From assembly GCA_034231615.1 (NCBI GenBank), contig CM067307.1, positions 2,213,647 to 2,277,646 of the forward strand: DNA of 64,000 nt. Direction: 5' to 3'. Source of the DNA: Meghimatium bilineatum (Eukaryota; Mollusca; Gastropoda; Stylommatophora; Philomycidae). The notes below the pieces were generated by a model, which saw only the letters and a program-made list of their open reading frames with translations, did no database searches and was not told the origin of the DNA. This document shows, in pieces, positions 1-9,599 of the stretch (position 1 is its first letter; every line of letters begins with the position of its first letter). The position numbers and the translations under genes are program-made.

Positions 1-158
1 AAAGGCAACCATACTTGTATGTTTCAGCGTACTTGTATGTCTGAAAAGTACTTGTATGTCTCAACCGTACGTGTATGTCTAAACCGTACTTGTATGTATG
101 AACCGTACTTGTATGTCTCAACCGTACTTGTATGTATCAAACGTAGAACATAAGTTTT
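1..158. repeat. 19-bp minisatellite, end of a P1 repeat unit
   Basis: About seven copies of a roughly 19-bp unit around GTACTTGTATGTCTCAACC. The same core forms the array at 23.46-23.97 kb and is embedded in a longer unit at 51.55-51.71 kb. The flank after the array resembles the flank at 51.72 kb, so this is the end of a third copy of the 'P1' segment also found at about 22.9-24.0 and 51.1-51.9 kb. Confidence 0.85.
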
Positions 159-326
159 GTGACAAATGGAGACTGCCCTGTGGCGGACGTTCAGGCAGGG
201 GCGGTTCCGAGCTCTATACTTCGAAAGGGCCAAGCCTCAATTACTAGAAGTCCTTCTCAATTGCCCCGGAGAACCAGGAGGCAAGGGAATAGAGCTACTG
301 GCCAAACAAACCAACGACCAATTAAA

Positions 327-1014
327 ATGATGCACTGGAATACTCAGGATATCAACAGCAAAAGAGATGGATACAGTAAAAAATTGGAGCTTGAAATTAT
401 TCTATGTGAAGAACAAGTTAATGTATGCTGTATTCAAGAAACACACCTCAGAAGCGACATAGCCTTTAAAATTCAGAGGCTACCAGTGCTACCTATCAGA
501 ACGAAAGGACAGACGGAATGGTGGAATTCCGACACTTGTTAAATATGATATCAGTGCATGTCAGATGGAAGTATATATGGATGGAGCAGAATACCAGATT
601 ATCCACCTAAAGGCAGACAGTACATAATTCCAGCTCCTGAACTACTACTGCCCAAGTGATAGACTATTGGCACTAGACACAATTCCAGACAAAGAGAGAC
701 TTACGGTGTGTGGTGACTTCAACAGCCACTCTCAGAGCTGGAGCTACGATCACATCGACAAAAGAGGTGAGGAACTTGAGAGCTGGCAAGATGACAATAA
801 TCTCATCCTTATTAACCAGCCAGTAGACTCAACAACCTTCTACTCGAGAGCATGGCACACCAACTCTACACCAGACCTGGCATTTCATTCACAAGGCATT
901 GAATGGAACATTACACATGTCGTTGGAAAGCAGCTTGGAGGTAGTGACCACAGACCAGTATTTTTTAAAATCCACAATGAATTTTTCAAGGACAAAAGCA
1001 CACTCACTTGGTGA
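327..1014 (+). pseudogene. LINE endonuclease (EEP fold), frameshifted
   Basis: The endonuclease nicks target DNA to start target-primed reverse transcription. The first frame shows MHWNTQDINSK, then the VCCIQETHLRS segment with the catalytic Glu. After a break at about 540-665 the next frame gives VCGDFNSHSQSW (conserved GDFN), the DKRGEELESW helix, TPDLAF, and the terminal SDHRPVFF with the catalytic Asp-His pair. All signature motifs of LINE APE endonucleases are present in order, but on two frames with a stop after codon 127 of the first. It is non-functional as it stands. Confidence 0.85.
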
Positions 1015-1038
1015 TACTATAAGAGAGCAGACTGGAAA

Positions 1039-1344
1039 ATGTACCAGCATTTAACCAATGTTCTAGCTAAGGACATGAACTTGGACAAAGACATCAATAG
1101 AGCAGTGCGTGAATTTAATAGATGCTTACTACATGCTGCTAGTAAAACCATACCCAGGGGGACACGCAAAAAATACAAACCCTACTTGAATGATGAACTG
1201 GAGAACATTCAAAATGAGATGGAAACATCTAGACAGCAGGCTGAGAACAGACCTAGCCAAGAACATCACAACAAATATCAGCAAACAAAGGCTAAATTTC
1301 AAAGAGCCAAGTTACAAGCCAGACGGAGCAGCTGGAAAGAATAA
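1039..1344 (+). pseudogene. LINE linker between endonuclease and reverse transcriptase
   Basis: A 101-codon frame, lysine- and glutamine-rich and mostly helical (KYKPYLNDELENIQNEME and following). This is the usual character of the region between endonuclease and RT, where many LINEs carry a W-N-ELE-type segment. It ends in a stop before any RT motif. A trace continues in another frame to about 1400 (TRKLWKLVKQLNH). It belongs with the flanking endonuclease and RNase H. Confidence 0.6.
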
Positions 1345-1484
1345 ACAGAGTCGCTGAACCTAGAAAGAGATACTAGGAAATTATGGAAACTTGTAAAACA
1401 ACTAAATCATGAAGGTACAGGGAGAAATACCAGGATCACACTTTATAAGTACTTAGTGAATTCTCTTATCAGTATAGGGTAACC

Positions 1485-1940
1485 ATGCAGTGGATACCCT
1501 CTCACTCTGGAATACCAGGAAATGAAAAATCAGACCAACTGACTAAGGATGGTTTTGCCGAAGACCAACCAGATATACCAATCACGTACCATCAGAGAAA
1601 ACAGATGATCAAGTCAATAAGAAAGCCACAGACACCAGCACAAGATGACTATCACATTATGAACATATCAGAACAAGTTATAATTCTACGCCTCAGAACA
1701 GGACACAACCGACTCCGCAGTCACATGTATACAAAGTTCAAGATTAGCAACACGACCATGTGTACATGTGGACAGGCAGCACAGAGTGCCAAGCATATAC
1801 TTCAAGAGTGTTCTGAACATGAAACACTGAGACAGGCATATTGTCCAGTGGAAAGAACACTGGAATCAAAGCTTTATGGACCACTATATGAACTACAAAA
1901 GATAGTGAGTTTTATTAAGGAGACAGAATTACAGATATAG
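1485..1940 (+). pseudogene. LINE RNase H and C-terminal zinc-binding tail
   Basis: The frame begins inside an RNase H domain. WIPSHSGIPGNEKSDQLTK contains the last catalytic His and Asp context seen in LINE RNase H domains. A later CTCGQAAQSAKHILQEC motif matches the C-x-C...H...C zinc-binding tail of I and Jockey-type elements. The earlier catalytic residues (first Asp, Glu) are absent, so the domain is truncated at its N-terminus by the same deletion that removed RT. The ATG at 1485 is internal to the ancestral domain. Confidence 0.85.
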
Positions 1941-1975
1941 ACATGTTTCAAGTGAACGAAAGAAGAAGAAGAACA

Positions 1976-2125
1976 ATTGATGTGTATCATGAGTGGATAA
2001 TTACTATAGAACAATTGTTGAATTTGATGCACCATTAACAAAAAAGCTTGTATGGTCAGTACAATATGGACAATCGATATTTGTGCCACATGTTAATACA
2101 ACCGAGTTGTGGTTATGAGTACTTT
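1976..2125. other. P1 segment continuation, no gene
   Basis: The stretch following the LINE tail (caattga...atcatgagt...) matches 51.80-51.87 kb, the flank of the P1 array there. This marks the LINE as an insertion into P1. No coding potential is seen. Confidence 0.6.
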
Positions 2126-2605
2126 CTTCCATCCACTCCAGCAGTGATTCCATGGATGACTTATATCCACTCCAGCAGTGATTCCATGGATGACTTATAT
2201 CCACTCCAGCAGTGATTCCATGGATGACTTATATCCACTCCAGCAGTGATTCCATGGATGACTTATATCCACTCCAGCAGTGATTCCATGGATGTCTTCT
2301 ATCCACTCCAGCAGTGATTCCATGGAACACTTATATCCACTCCAGTAGTGATTCCATGGATGACTTATATCCACTCCAGCAGTGATTCCATGGATGACTT
2401 ATATCCACTCCAGCAGTGATTCCATGGGTAAGTGTCTTCTATCCACTCCAGCAGTGATTCCATGGATGACTTATATCCACTCCAGCAGTGATTCCATGGG
2501 TAAGTGTCTTCTATCCACTCCAGCAGTGATTCCATGGATAAGTGTCTTCTATCCACTACAGCAGTGATTCCATGGGTAGGTGTCTTCTATCCACTCCAGC
2601 TGTGA
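2126..2605. repeat. 34-bp minisatellite with CCATGG in each unit
   Basis: About 13 units around CCACTCCAGCAGTGATTCC followed by ATGG and a variable end (ATGACTTATAT, GTAAGTGTCTTCTAT). The two end variants alternate, so there is some higher-order structure. Open frames on both strands here are repeat translations. Confidence 0.95.
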
Positions 2606-3220
2606 CTATGAGTGTCTTCTATACACAATATCGATTTCATGCATACGAGATCCTTCTATGCACTTTAGCTGCGATCCCATGGACAATAATGTCTTCTATC
2701 AACTCCAACAGCGAATCCATTGATACGTTTACTCTATCCACTTCAGCAGAGATTACATGAATATGTTTCTTTTATCAACTCCAATAGCGATTCCATTGAT
2801 GCGTTTCTTTTATCCACTCTAATAGCGATTCCATGGATGCGTTTCTTTTATCCACTCCAATAGCGATTCCATGGATGCGTTTCTTTTATCCACTCCAATA
2901 GCGATTCCATTTATGCGTTTTTATCAACTCCAATAGCGATTCCGTGGATGCGTTTTTTATCAACTCGAATAGCGATTCCATGGATGCGTTTTTTATCCAC
3001 TCCAATAGCGATTCCATGGATGCGTTTTTTATCCACTCCAATAGCGATTCCATGGATGCGTTTCTTTTATCCACTGCAATAGCGATTCCATGGATGCGTT
3101 TCTTTTATCCACTCCAATAGCGATTCCATGCACAAGAGTTCTGTCTATCCACTCCAGCAGCGATTCCATGGATGACAGTTCCTTCTATCCACTCCTGCAC
3201 CGTTTCGATGGACATGAGTT
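2606..3220. repeat. Diverged continuation of the CCATGG minisatellite
   Basis: Units of 36-40 bp with core CCAATAGCGATTCCATGG and ATGCGTTTCTTTTATCCACT. It is clearly related to the preceding array (shared CCACTCCA and GATTCCATGG) but has its own consensus. The final units at 3.13-3.2 kb return towards the first type (CCAGCAGCGATTCC). Confidence 0.9.
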
Positions 3221-3225
3221 GTCAG

Positions 3226-3655
3226 GAATATTATTGTTGAGTGAATATATATGTTCGTATGTTATTATTGTTGAGTGAATACATATGTTCGTATTTTATT
3301 GTTGAGTGGATACATATGTTCGTATGTTATTATTGTTGAGTGAATACATATGTTCGTATTTTATTGTTGAGTGAATACATATGTTCGTATGTTATTATTG
3401 TTGAGTGAATATATATGTTCGTATCTTATTATTGTTGAGTGAATACATATGTTCGTATTTTATTGTTGAGTGAATACATATGTTCGTATGTTATTATTGT
3501 TGAGTGAATACATATGTTCGTATGTTATTATTGTTGAGTGAATACATATGTTCTTATTTTATTGTTTAGTGAATACATTTGTTCGTATGTTATTGTTGAG
3601 TGAATACATATGTTCGTATGTTATTGTTGAGTGAATACATATGTTCGTATATTAT
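3226..3655. repeat. 31/34-bp minisatellite
   Basis: About 13 units around GAGTGAATACATATGTTCGT followed by ATGTTATTATTGTT. Long and short forms differ by loss of one TTA-containing step. It abuts the previous array with no unique spacer. Confidence 0.95.
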
Positions 3656-3689
3656 TTCGCACACATAAAACATATTTTCGTGTAGTATT

Positions 3690-4115
3690 TTTGTATGTAA
3701 CGTGTCATTTATAGAAACGTGTCCTCATTGCCACTCTGTAAGCTTCACGGTTCTGTGCAAGATGTCTAGTCAACCCTGTGTCATGTGATGAAGGTCTTCG
3801 ATATCCTGTGTCCATCATAGTCACTGTCTGCCTCGTGTTGTCTTTCCTGGAACTTTTCTCTCTATGATTCATCTTTCTAAAACAGTGGGTTTATTTAGAT
3901 ATAAAAAAATACATGGGCTTGTGTTCTTTGATTGTTCTGAGTAGCCAATGTTCTTCTATGTTCAGATATTTGTAAACGTCTGCGATCTCTGTTTTTCTAT
4001 CCATGATCTTCTTAGGACCTTCTTATAACATGAAATGTTATGCTCATGTTTTCTTTCTTATTGCGGATGTCATTGTCCATGTTTCACCGACATTTGTTGC
4101 CACTGAAAAAAGATA
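3690..4115 (-). mobile_element. LINE 3' end remnant
   Basis: The minus strand translates in shifting frames to pieces typical of the C-terminus of RTE/craniofacial-protein-2-like LINEs: GETWTM, RRSWMEK, a KVPGKTTRGRQ basic stretch and a WTQDIEDLHH segment. Stops and frameshifts are frequent. It is an old 5'-truncated copy; the family is inferred from motif order. Confidence 0.6.
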
Positions 4116-4351
4116 GCTTCGTGATGGTTGTAAATGTGTGCTTGCTGTTTCCCCATATCCGAGAATTATCTGTAAGAAATATACATAATAAAAAACGGAA
4201 ATTTAGAAAGAAATGTGTGTGTGTGTGTGTGTTTGAGAACCTCATGAATTGTGAGCGATTAGCTATTACTTCCAGTGTGGATTGGGGTGGTTTTTCTGAG
4301 ATTTATTTCATACACAGAATTATTAAGCTTTAAATCTAGTGCAATGCCTAT
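4116..4351. other. Intergenic, nothing recognised
   Basis: AT-rich DNA with a short GT microsatellite at about 4215-4232. An open frame of about 97 codons on the plus strand has no recognisable motif and overlaps the LINE remnant on the other strand, so it is not called. Confidence 0.5.
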
Positions 4352-4460
4352 ATGAGTGGTGCAGGAGATTCACAGAATTTCAAACATCAAGAGTGGTGTA
4401 GAGAACTTCAGATATCAAGAGTGGTGTATGAGATGCAGAGATTATCCGACATCAAGCTAC
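4352..4460. repeat. Short relative of the 32.2-kb minisatellite
   Basis: Three imperfect copies of a unit containing ACATCAAGAGTGGT, GAGATTCA and GAACTTCAGA. These are the building blocks of the roughly 16-copy array at 32.22-32.82 kb. It sits just left of the start of unit A, while the large array lies upstream of unit B. Confidence 0.8.
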
Positions 4461-4640
4461 TCAACAAAAGACAGGATTAGCTTAATGCCCCACATACTTC
4501 TCCCATGCATGCTCAGTCTGGTAGACAATTCCAAGCATTCACATAAATCATTATCCCCAAATTGGGCACACTACAGACATCATCATCTTCATTATCATCC
4601 CAGTTGATTGTAGTAGTTATTGTAAAATTCAGCAGACGAA

Positions 4641-4803
4641 CAATCCTATGTAAAAGAAGCCCTGACAAGACTTCAAAAAGAGCAGTGAGTCAACATAGAA
4701 CAGGAACCATCAGCCGCTATACCCTGAGAGATTTACTGAAGCGGAGATCTGAGCACCTATGGACGTGTCCGGTGTGAGAAGAGGATAATCAACATACATA
4801 ATA
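4641..4803 (+). mobile_element. Solo LINE 3' end (family L-RLL), present only in unit A
   Basis: It encodes a C-terminal piece, TGTISRYTLRDLLKRRSEHL followed by WTCPVC, then a stop after EEDN. The same C-terminus appears degraded at 6.38-6.48, 28.08-28.15 and 35.79-35.88 kb. The matching site in unit B (34,550-34,570, CAGACGAACAACAATAC) lacks it, so this is a 5'-truncated insertion after the duplication. Confidence 0.8.
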
Positions 4804-4811
4804 CAACAATA

Positions 4812-5425
4812 CATAAATGTTTTCTGTGTCAGTTCTGCTACAAATTGTTAACATCTGATAAATCTAAACAATCACATCATACAAATTATAATGAACTATT
4901 AAAAACTGTTCGAGAGAATTCTTCTGTTATTTAATCAATGCAGTGATGGTTGATTGTTTTTCATAATTTTTAATTATTAAATATATTTCTTTAGTATTAA
5001 TAAACACGAGAACGCTGAATAATTTGCGTTCTACACACAACACAAGCACCGCGGAAAAATATTATAACACATATACTTGGCCACCAACTTATTCTACGGA
5101 AACCCGTGCACACATGTTTTATAGTCTGGTAATATTTTAGTAAGACATACGGAATCATAAAAGATGAATTACAAAAAATGAATCGTAAAAGATGAATCGA
5201 TTTTGTAAAACGTAATAGTGAGAAAAACAGTTTAAAAATACAAGAGTTGAGATGTGCCAGAGTTTTAATTTTTGAATAAAACAACCGTGCTACATCATGG
5301 TTTGTGTGATCTAATGAAGAACAAAGAATAGTTGTGACAGTTTAAGTGTGCGATAATCTGTGCGTGTGTGTCTGACGTGAGGGGGGAGGGGTAGGGGATT
5401 TGTTGTAGAAATCTGTTTTATTAAT
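4812..5425. other. Unit A intergenic DNA
   Basis: AT-rich sequence paralogous to 34.57-34.97 kb. A G-run (5382-5394) and short GT tract are variable relative to unit B. No gene or element is recognised beyond the segmental homology. Confidence 0.6.
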
Positions 5426-5429
5426 AGAT

Positions 5430-5572
5430 GTGGCAATTTGAGTACAAGATAGTGTGATGGATTCATTGTTATACAAGATAGTGTGATGGATTCATTGTTA
5501 TACAAGATAGTGTGATGGATTCATTGTTATACAAGATAGTGTGATGGATTCATTGTTATAAATGTTAGCATT
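5430..5572. repeat. 29-bp minisatellite, four units, single-copy in unit B
   Basis: Four near-identical units of ACAAGATAGTGTGATGGATT followed by CATTGTTAT. Unit B has one unit at about 34,981-35,011. It is a newborn array. Confidence 0.95.
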
Positions 5573-5649
5573 TGTTAATAACAAATATAATTCAGTACTG
5601 CATTACATTTCATCTTACACTCATTGTTTTCTGTAATATTGACATATCA

Positions 5650-5950
5650 TTCGCTGAACATCATTTCATGGAAACCAAAAGGCAAATCGTAAATTCAATC
5701 TTCATACCAACATTGTCTTATCGATGTCAGACATTCAATTTAAAAAATAAACAGGACAGAAAGCTTAATACATATGATAGGAAATTTTTAGGGAAAGCAG
5801 CAAACAGAACACAAAGAGATGACGCGAGCAATGAATAGATGATTTCATGGATAAATATATTGAATAGCACACACTGAAATGATTCGACCACGTAATGAGA
5901 ATGAACCCACACGCCCATATACGCCCATAGGGGTTTTGCTGTGACTACAA
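5650..5950 (+). mobile_element. LINE remnant shared by units A and B
   Basis: Translates to METKRQIVNSIFIPTL then a CQT-like position, DRKLNTYDRKFLGKAA and NRTQRDD. It is the same family as 31.60-32.15 kb (MEVKRQMIYSIFLPTLCYQC). This is the region C-terminal to RT in RTE-like LINEs. Stops follow codon 88. The paralogue is at 35.11-35.40 kb, so the insertion predates the duplication. Confidence 0.75.
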
Positions 5951-6109
5951 AAACATGACCATGGAGATTCTGGCGGTGACCAGGGCAATTTAATGAGTAT
6001 ACACACAGAAGGTACACAGATCTGCATCTTTATTGACTCTATAAGTATGATGAGGTAGGTAGAAGTTGGTCTAGTTCACGGACAGTGGATTAAGGCATTG
6101 TGAAAGGCG

Positions 6110-6505
6110 AAGTTTAAAGTAATTACAATTATTTTCGTGCGGGACACGTGGGTGTTCGAGGTAATGAAATAGCAGATCAACTAGCGTCAAGCTCGATAGT
6201 GGCATAGGGCGATGGAGCAATGGATCCAGGTTACGTGTTAAACTCCATAAGAAGAATTATAGCACGCGAGAGTGTGACTAGTGTGGATAATAATACTGTT
6301 TCGACGACCAGGATTTAAGAACAGGGTCTGAAATGCGATGTTTCCAGATGTGAATATTTTGTAGGGCACAGAAGAATGATGGTCAACCAGCAGAGGACCG
6401 GTACTGTCAGCAGAAGTATAATGGCGGATAAACTGAGGAAGATATCGGAGCAACTATTGACGTGTCCAGTTTGCAGTGATGATGATACGAGGACTAACTG
6501 TTAAC
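6110..6505 (+). mobile_element. LINE RNase H and C-terminal remnant (L-RLL family)
   Basis: RAGHVGVRGNEIADQLAS is the last RNase H motif (His, GNE, Asp). After a stop it continues with RTGTVSRSIMADKLRKISEQ and LLTCPVCSDDD, the family's zinc-binding C-terminus. It matches 35.58-35.92 kb, where the RNase H motif is largely lost. Broken by stops in both copies. Confidence 0.8.
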
Positions 6506-7740
6506 CATCATTCAGTCCTTCTACATTTTACAGCAAATTCAGACAAAATACATGTCAGACAAACAGTAAGACCTACAGATGGATGGACATACAGACAGGC
6601 AGCCAGAAAGAAAGACAGATGGACTAAAAACTCAATAAAAATGCGCATGGTGTAAAACATATTTCCTATATGCATGTGCATATAAATTATGTGCAAAATA
6701 TTAACAAAATCAATAAAATATCAACTTGTGATCAGTTTTCCTCTTTCCTATATGTCACAGTTAAATCTATTCCAGTTACATGACGATGCCAGGGTCTCCA
6801 AGTTATGATTTGTTTACGGAAGTCATCCAGAAGTAGCCATGGTAATGGCATCAGAATAATACGTGCATCAGACATGGTCTCTGTGGCAAACTCGATTTTC
6901 AACCTGCACAAAGGAAAATAATGAATGTAATAATTCTGGTGTTTTAGTTCAAAACAAGTCAGTGTCAGTTTATTCAAATATAATTTATTTTTACTCCTCA
7001 ATGTATATGTATAGATGATCTTGCACTTCACGCCAATTTCAACCCGATCACAAAGTAAATCTATGTTATATTAGGTTATGTCTATGATATTATAATATAT
7101 TTCAACATTGTCCCTGTAGCATATTTTTTTTTTTCAAACAAACAAGTTCAATTATTTTCCTTGTCTATGGAAACAAAAACATGAAAATTGATTTTCCCAC
7201 TTTATATTTCCGAGACATATCATGCAGAATTTTACAACAATAAAAAAACAGTGGGATCGCGGTTGCGGTAATTCAATCAGCACCCACCTCTTGCTTAATG
7301 ATAACCGGAAGTTGTCGTGGTTTGATTACCAAACCGTGATCTCCATTATATTGTAATAATTTGTAAGGTCTGATATCAGCAAATGGGAACAACGTCCGCG
7401 GTTAAAAGTTCGTACCTCACTTTGAGATGTACAATTTACTGAAACAAATAATCAAAAGTATCAAACCTTGGACACCTGATACGGAGGGTAGAAGGGAGGG
7501 GGGCATATTTTCCCGCAAATAATGACTTGATTAATATTTTTTTAAATAACAATTTGAGTGTATGGAATTTCTTCTCTAAACTCCTGAAGATCTGTTCCCG
7601 TTGGTCTCACGAAGATTGTCTCTACGTTTTCTGTTATTGTATATGGGGGGGGGGGGGGTGAGGGCTGGGAGATGATATTTCGTGACATAATTAGGCAAGA
7701 GAGTCCCATAATTCTTGATAATCTGTTGACACTGGGGTGG
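6506..7740. other. Unit A intergenic DNA
   Basis: Paralogous to 35.93-37.43 kb, with conserved stretches at 6.72-6.90 and 7.24-7.35 kb. There is a poly-G run at about 7647-7657, matched by a variable G-run at 37.05 kb. No convincing reading frame. Confidence 0.6.
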
Positions 7741-7746
7741 AAAGAA

Positions 7747-7904
7747 GATGATATCAGGTAACACAGGAGATGATATCAGGTAACACAGGAGATGATATCA
7801 GGTAACACAGGAGATGAAATCAGGTAACACAGGAGAAGATGATATCAGGTAACATAGGAGATGATATCAGGTAACACAGGAGATGAAATCAGGTAACACA
7901 GGAG
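7747..7904. repeat. 22-bp minisatellite, left arm of an inverted pair
   Basis: About seven units of GATGATATCAGGTAACACAG plus GA. It is the reverse complement of the array at 8110-8416. Unit B has a different, 42-bp array at the equivalent place. Confidence 0.95.
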
Positions 7905-8109
7905 GTGTTAAAAGTTGCAATAACAATCTCGGGACATTTAAGAGATCATTGGAAAGTTGCAGTAATAATCTCGACCAGCATCATCATACTGTAGTTAGTT
8001 ATTATGTGTGATTTCCAGCTCTTTGGCAACCATTTTACCACTTATGGTAGTAGTTATATAAACACAGTCGGATTTCTGCACACGACTGACAGCTGCATCA
8101 GTGAAAATT

Positions 8110-8416
8110 ATGATATCATCATCTCTTGTGTCACCTGATATCATCTCCTGTGTTAACTGATATCACCTTCTACTGTGTTACCTGATATCATCTCATGTGT
8201 TACCTGATTTCATCTCATGTGTTAAATGATATCATCTCCTGTGTTAACTGATATCACCTTCCGCTGTGTTACTTGATATCATCTCATGTGTTACCTTATT
8301 TCATCTCCTGTGTTACCTGATATCATCTCCTGTGTTAACTGATATCACCATCTCCTATGTTACCTGATATCACCATCTCCTGTGTTACCTGACATCTCCT
8401 GTGTTACCTGATATCT
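8110..8416. repeat. 22-bp minisatellite, right arm of an inverted pair
   Basis: About 14 units of TGATATCATCTCCTGTGTTA plus CC, the exact reverse complement of the unit at 7747-7904. The arms are separated by about 205 bp that are single-copy and shared with unit B. Confidence 0.95.
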
Positions 8417-8564
8417 GTTTATTCATATCAAACTCCGGTATTGCACATTTTTGTCAAATATCCCTTACAGCGGTAGCAGACATCCAAGGCGACAGAGAGT
8501 TCACGCATTGAATGTATCAAATTGTCTGGTGTTGGTACCAGTACATGTACTCTATAACCATTTC

Positions 8565-8905
8565 AAACATCAGAGTGTTACATGTATTTACTTCAGAGTG
8601 TTACATGAATTTACTTCAGAGTGTAACATGGATGTACTTCAGAGTGCTGCATGGATTTACTTTAAAGCAGGACTATTCAATTGGCGGCCGTCGGGCCAAA
8701 TCCAGAAGCATAGGAAGTGGTCCGCGGATCATTGTTAAAACAGTGAAATAGAGTTATAAAAGACTAAGTGTATATGGACCTCTGGCCCGTGATGATCCCC
8801 ATTATCAAATTTTTGGCCCCCGACTAAATATAATTGAATAGCCCTGCTTTAAAGTGTCACATGGAATTACTTCAGAGTGTCACATGGATTTACTATACAC
8901 ACAAT
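8565..8905. repeat. 25-bp minisatellite interrupted by a MITE
   Basis: Units of about 25 bp around ACTTCAGAGTGTTACATGGA plus TTT: four to five copies before 8660 and two after 8855. The array is split by the hAT-type element at 8668-8846, so it existed before that insertion. Confidence 0.9.
8668..8846. mobile_element. Non-autonomous hAT element (MITE), complete with TSD
   Basis: A 179-bp element with terminal inverted repeats CAGGACTATTCAATT and the complement of CAGGGCTATTCAATT (14 of 15 match). It is flanked by a perfect 8-bp target duplication CTTTAAAG at 8660-8667 and 8847-8854. An 8-bp duplication and CAGG-type ends are the signature of the hAT superfamily. It has no coding capacity and was inserted into a minisatellite. 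Confidence 0.9.
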
Positions 8906-8924
8906 TTGATGGCGATTGTGATAA

Positions 8925-9295
8925 AAGAGCAGATAGGCTTACTACAGAGAGCAGATAGGCTTACTACAGAGAACAGATATGCTTACTACAGAGAACAGAT
9001 AGGCTTACTACAGAGAACAGATAGGGTTACTACAGAGAACAGATAGGGTTACTACAGAGAACAGATAGGCTTACTACAGAGAACAGATAGGCTTACTACA
9101 GAGAACAGATAGGGTTACTACAGAGAACAGATAGGCTTACTACAGAGAACAGATAGGCTTACTACAGAGAACAGATAGGGTTACTACAGAGAACAGATAG
9201 GCTTACTACAGAGAACAGATAGGCTTACTACAGAGAACAGATAGGGTTACTACAGAGAACAGATAGGGTTACTACAGAGAACAGAATATGATTAC
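8925..9295. repeat. 22-bp minisatellite
   Basis: About 16 units of GAGAACAGATAGGCTTACTA plus CA, with GGCTT/GGGTT variants, followed by three decayed units to about 9385. Confidence 0.95.
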
Positions 9296-9599
9296 TATGG
9301 AGAGCAGATAGACTTACATGGGAGAGCAGATACTCTCTCTACTGAGAGCAGATAGCCTAATTTGGAGAGCAGATAGATGTACGCTGCTGTTTTTTTCGTT
9401 AATTAAGTAATCTCCGTTTTAGTTTGGTAAATGACGATGCCAATGACGCCACATTGTGTGGAAAAAATCATATTGGTTTCCATGCTTTTACTTTGCACGG
9501 AAACACATGCTGTCGCTAACATACACACACAAAATGTGCACTAACAAACTATAATATTATCATTAAGTTAGATAAAACATCAGTGTGGTTAGAAGATAT

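Larger units (their letters stand above)
160..1976 (+). mobile_element. Broken I-clade-like non-LTR retrotransposon
   Basis: This is a decayed LINE read left to right. It has an APE-type endonuclease (about 330-1000), a linker towards reverse transcriptase (1039-1344) and a C-terminal RNase H (1485-1940), ending in a short GAA-type tail at about 1961-1974. The reverse transcriptase core is missing: the sequence passes directly from the linker at about 1440 into RNase H. Several frameshifts and stops separate the parts. RNase H downstream of RT is typical of the I, R1 and Jockey-related groups; the exact clade is an inference. The element interrupts the P1 segment, whose two parts lie at 1-158 and about 1976-2060. 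Confidence 0.85.
4460..8109. repeat. Segmental duplication, unit A part P2
   Basis: Colinear with 34,375-38,490. Matching landmarks: the CTTCTCCCA...GCATGCTC segment (4.50 / 34.41 kb), CAGACGAACAA (4.63 / 34.55), GATAGTGTGATGGATTCATT (5.45 / 34.98), AAATATCAACTTGTGATCAG (6.71 / 36.28), and AACAATCTCGGG...GAGATCATTGGA (7.92 / 37.95). Identity is imperfect, with many substitutions and indels. It contains LINE remnants already present before duplication and a LINE insertion specific to this copy. Confidence 0.85.

Noticed and set aside
8925-9295. Possible CRISPR-like array of regularly spaced repeats
   Set aside because: The repeats are directly abutting with no unique spacers, and the window is eukaryotic.
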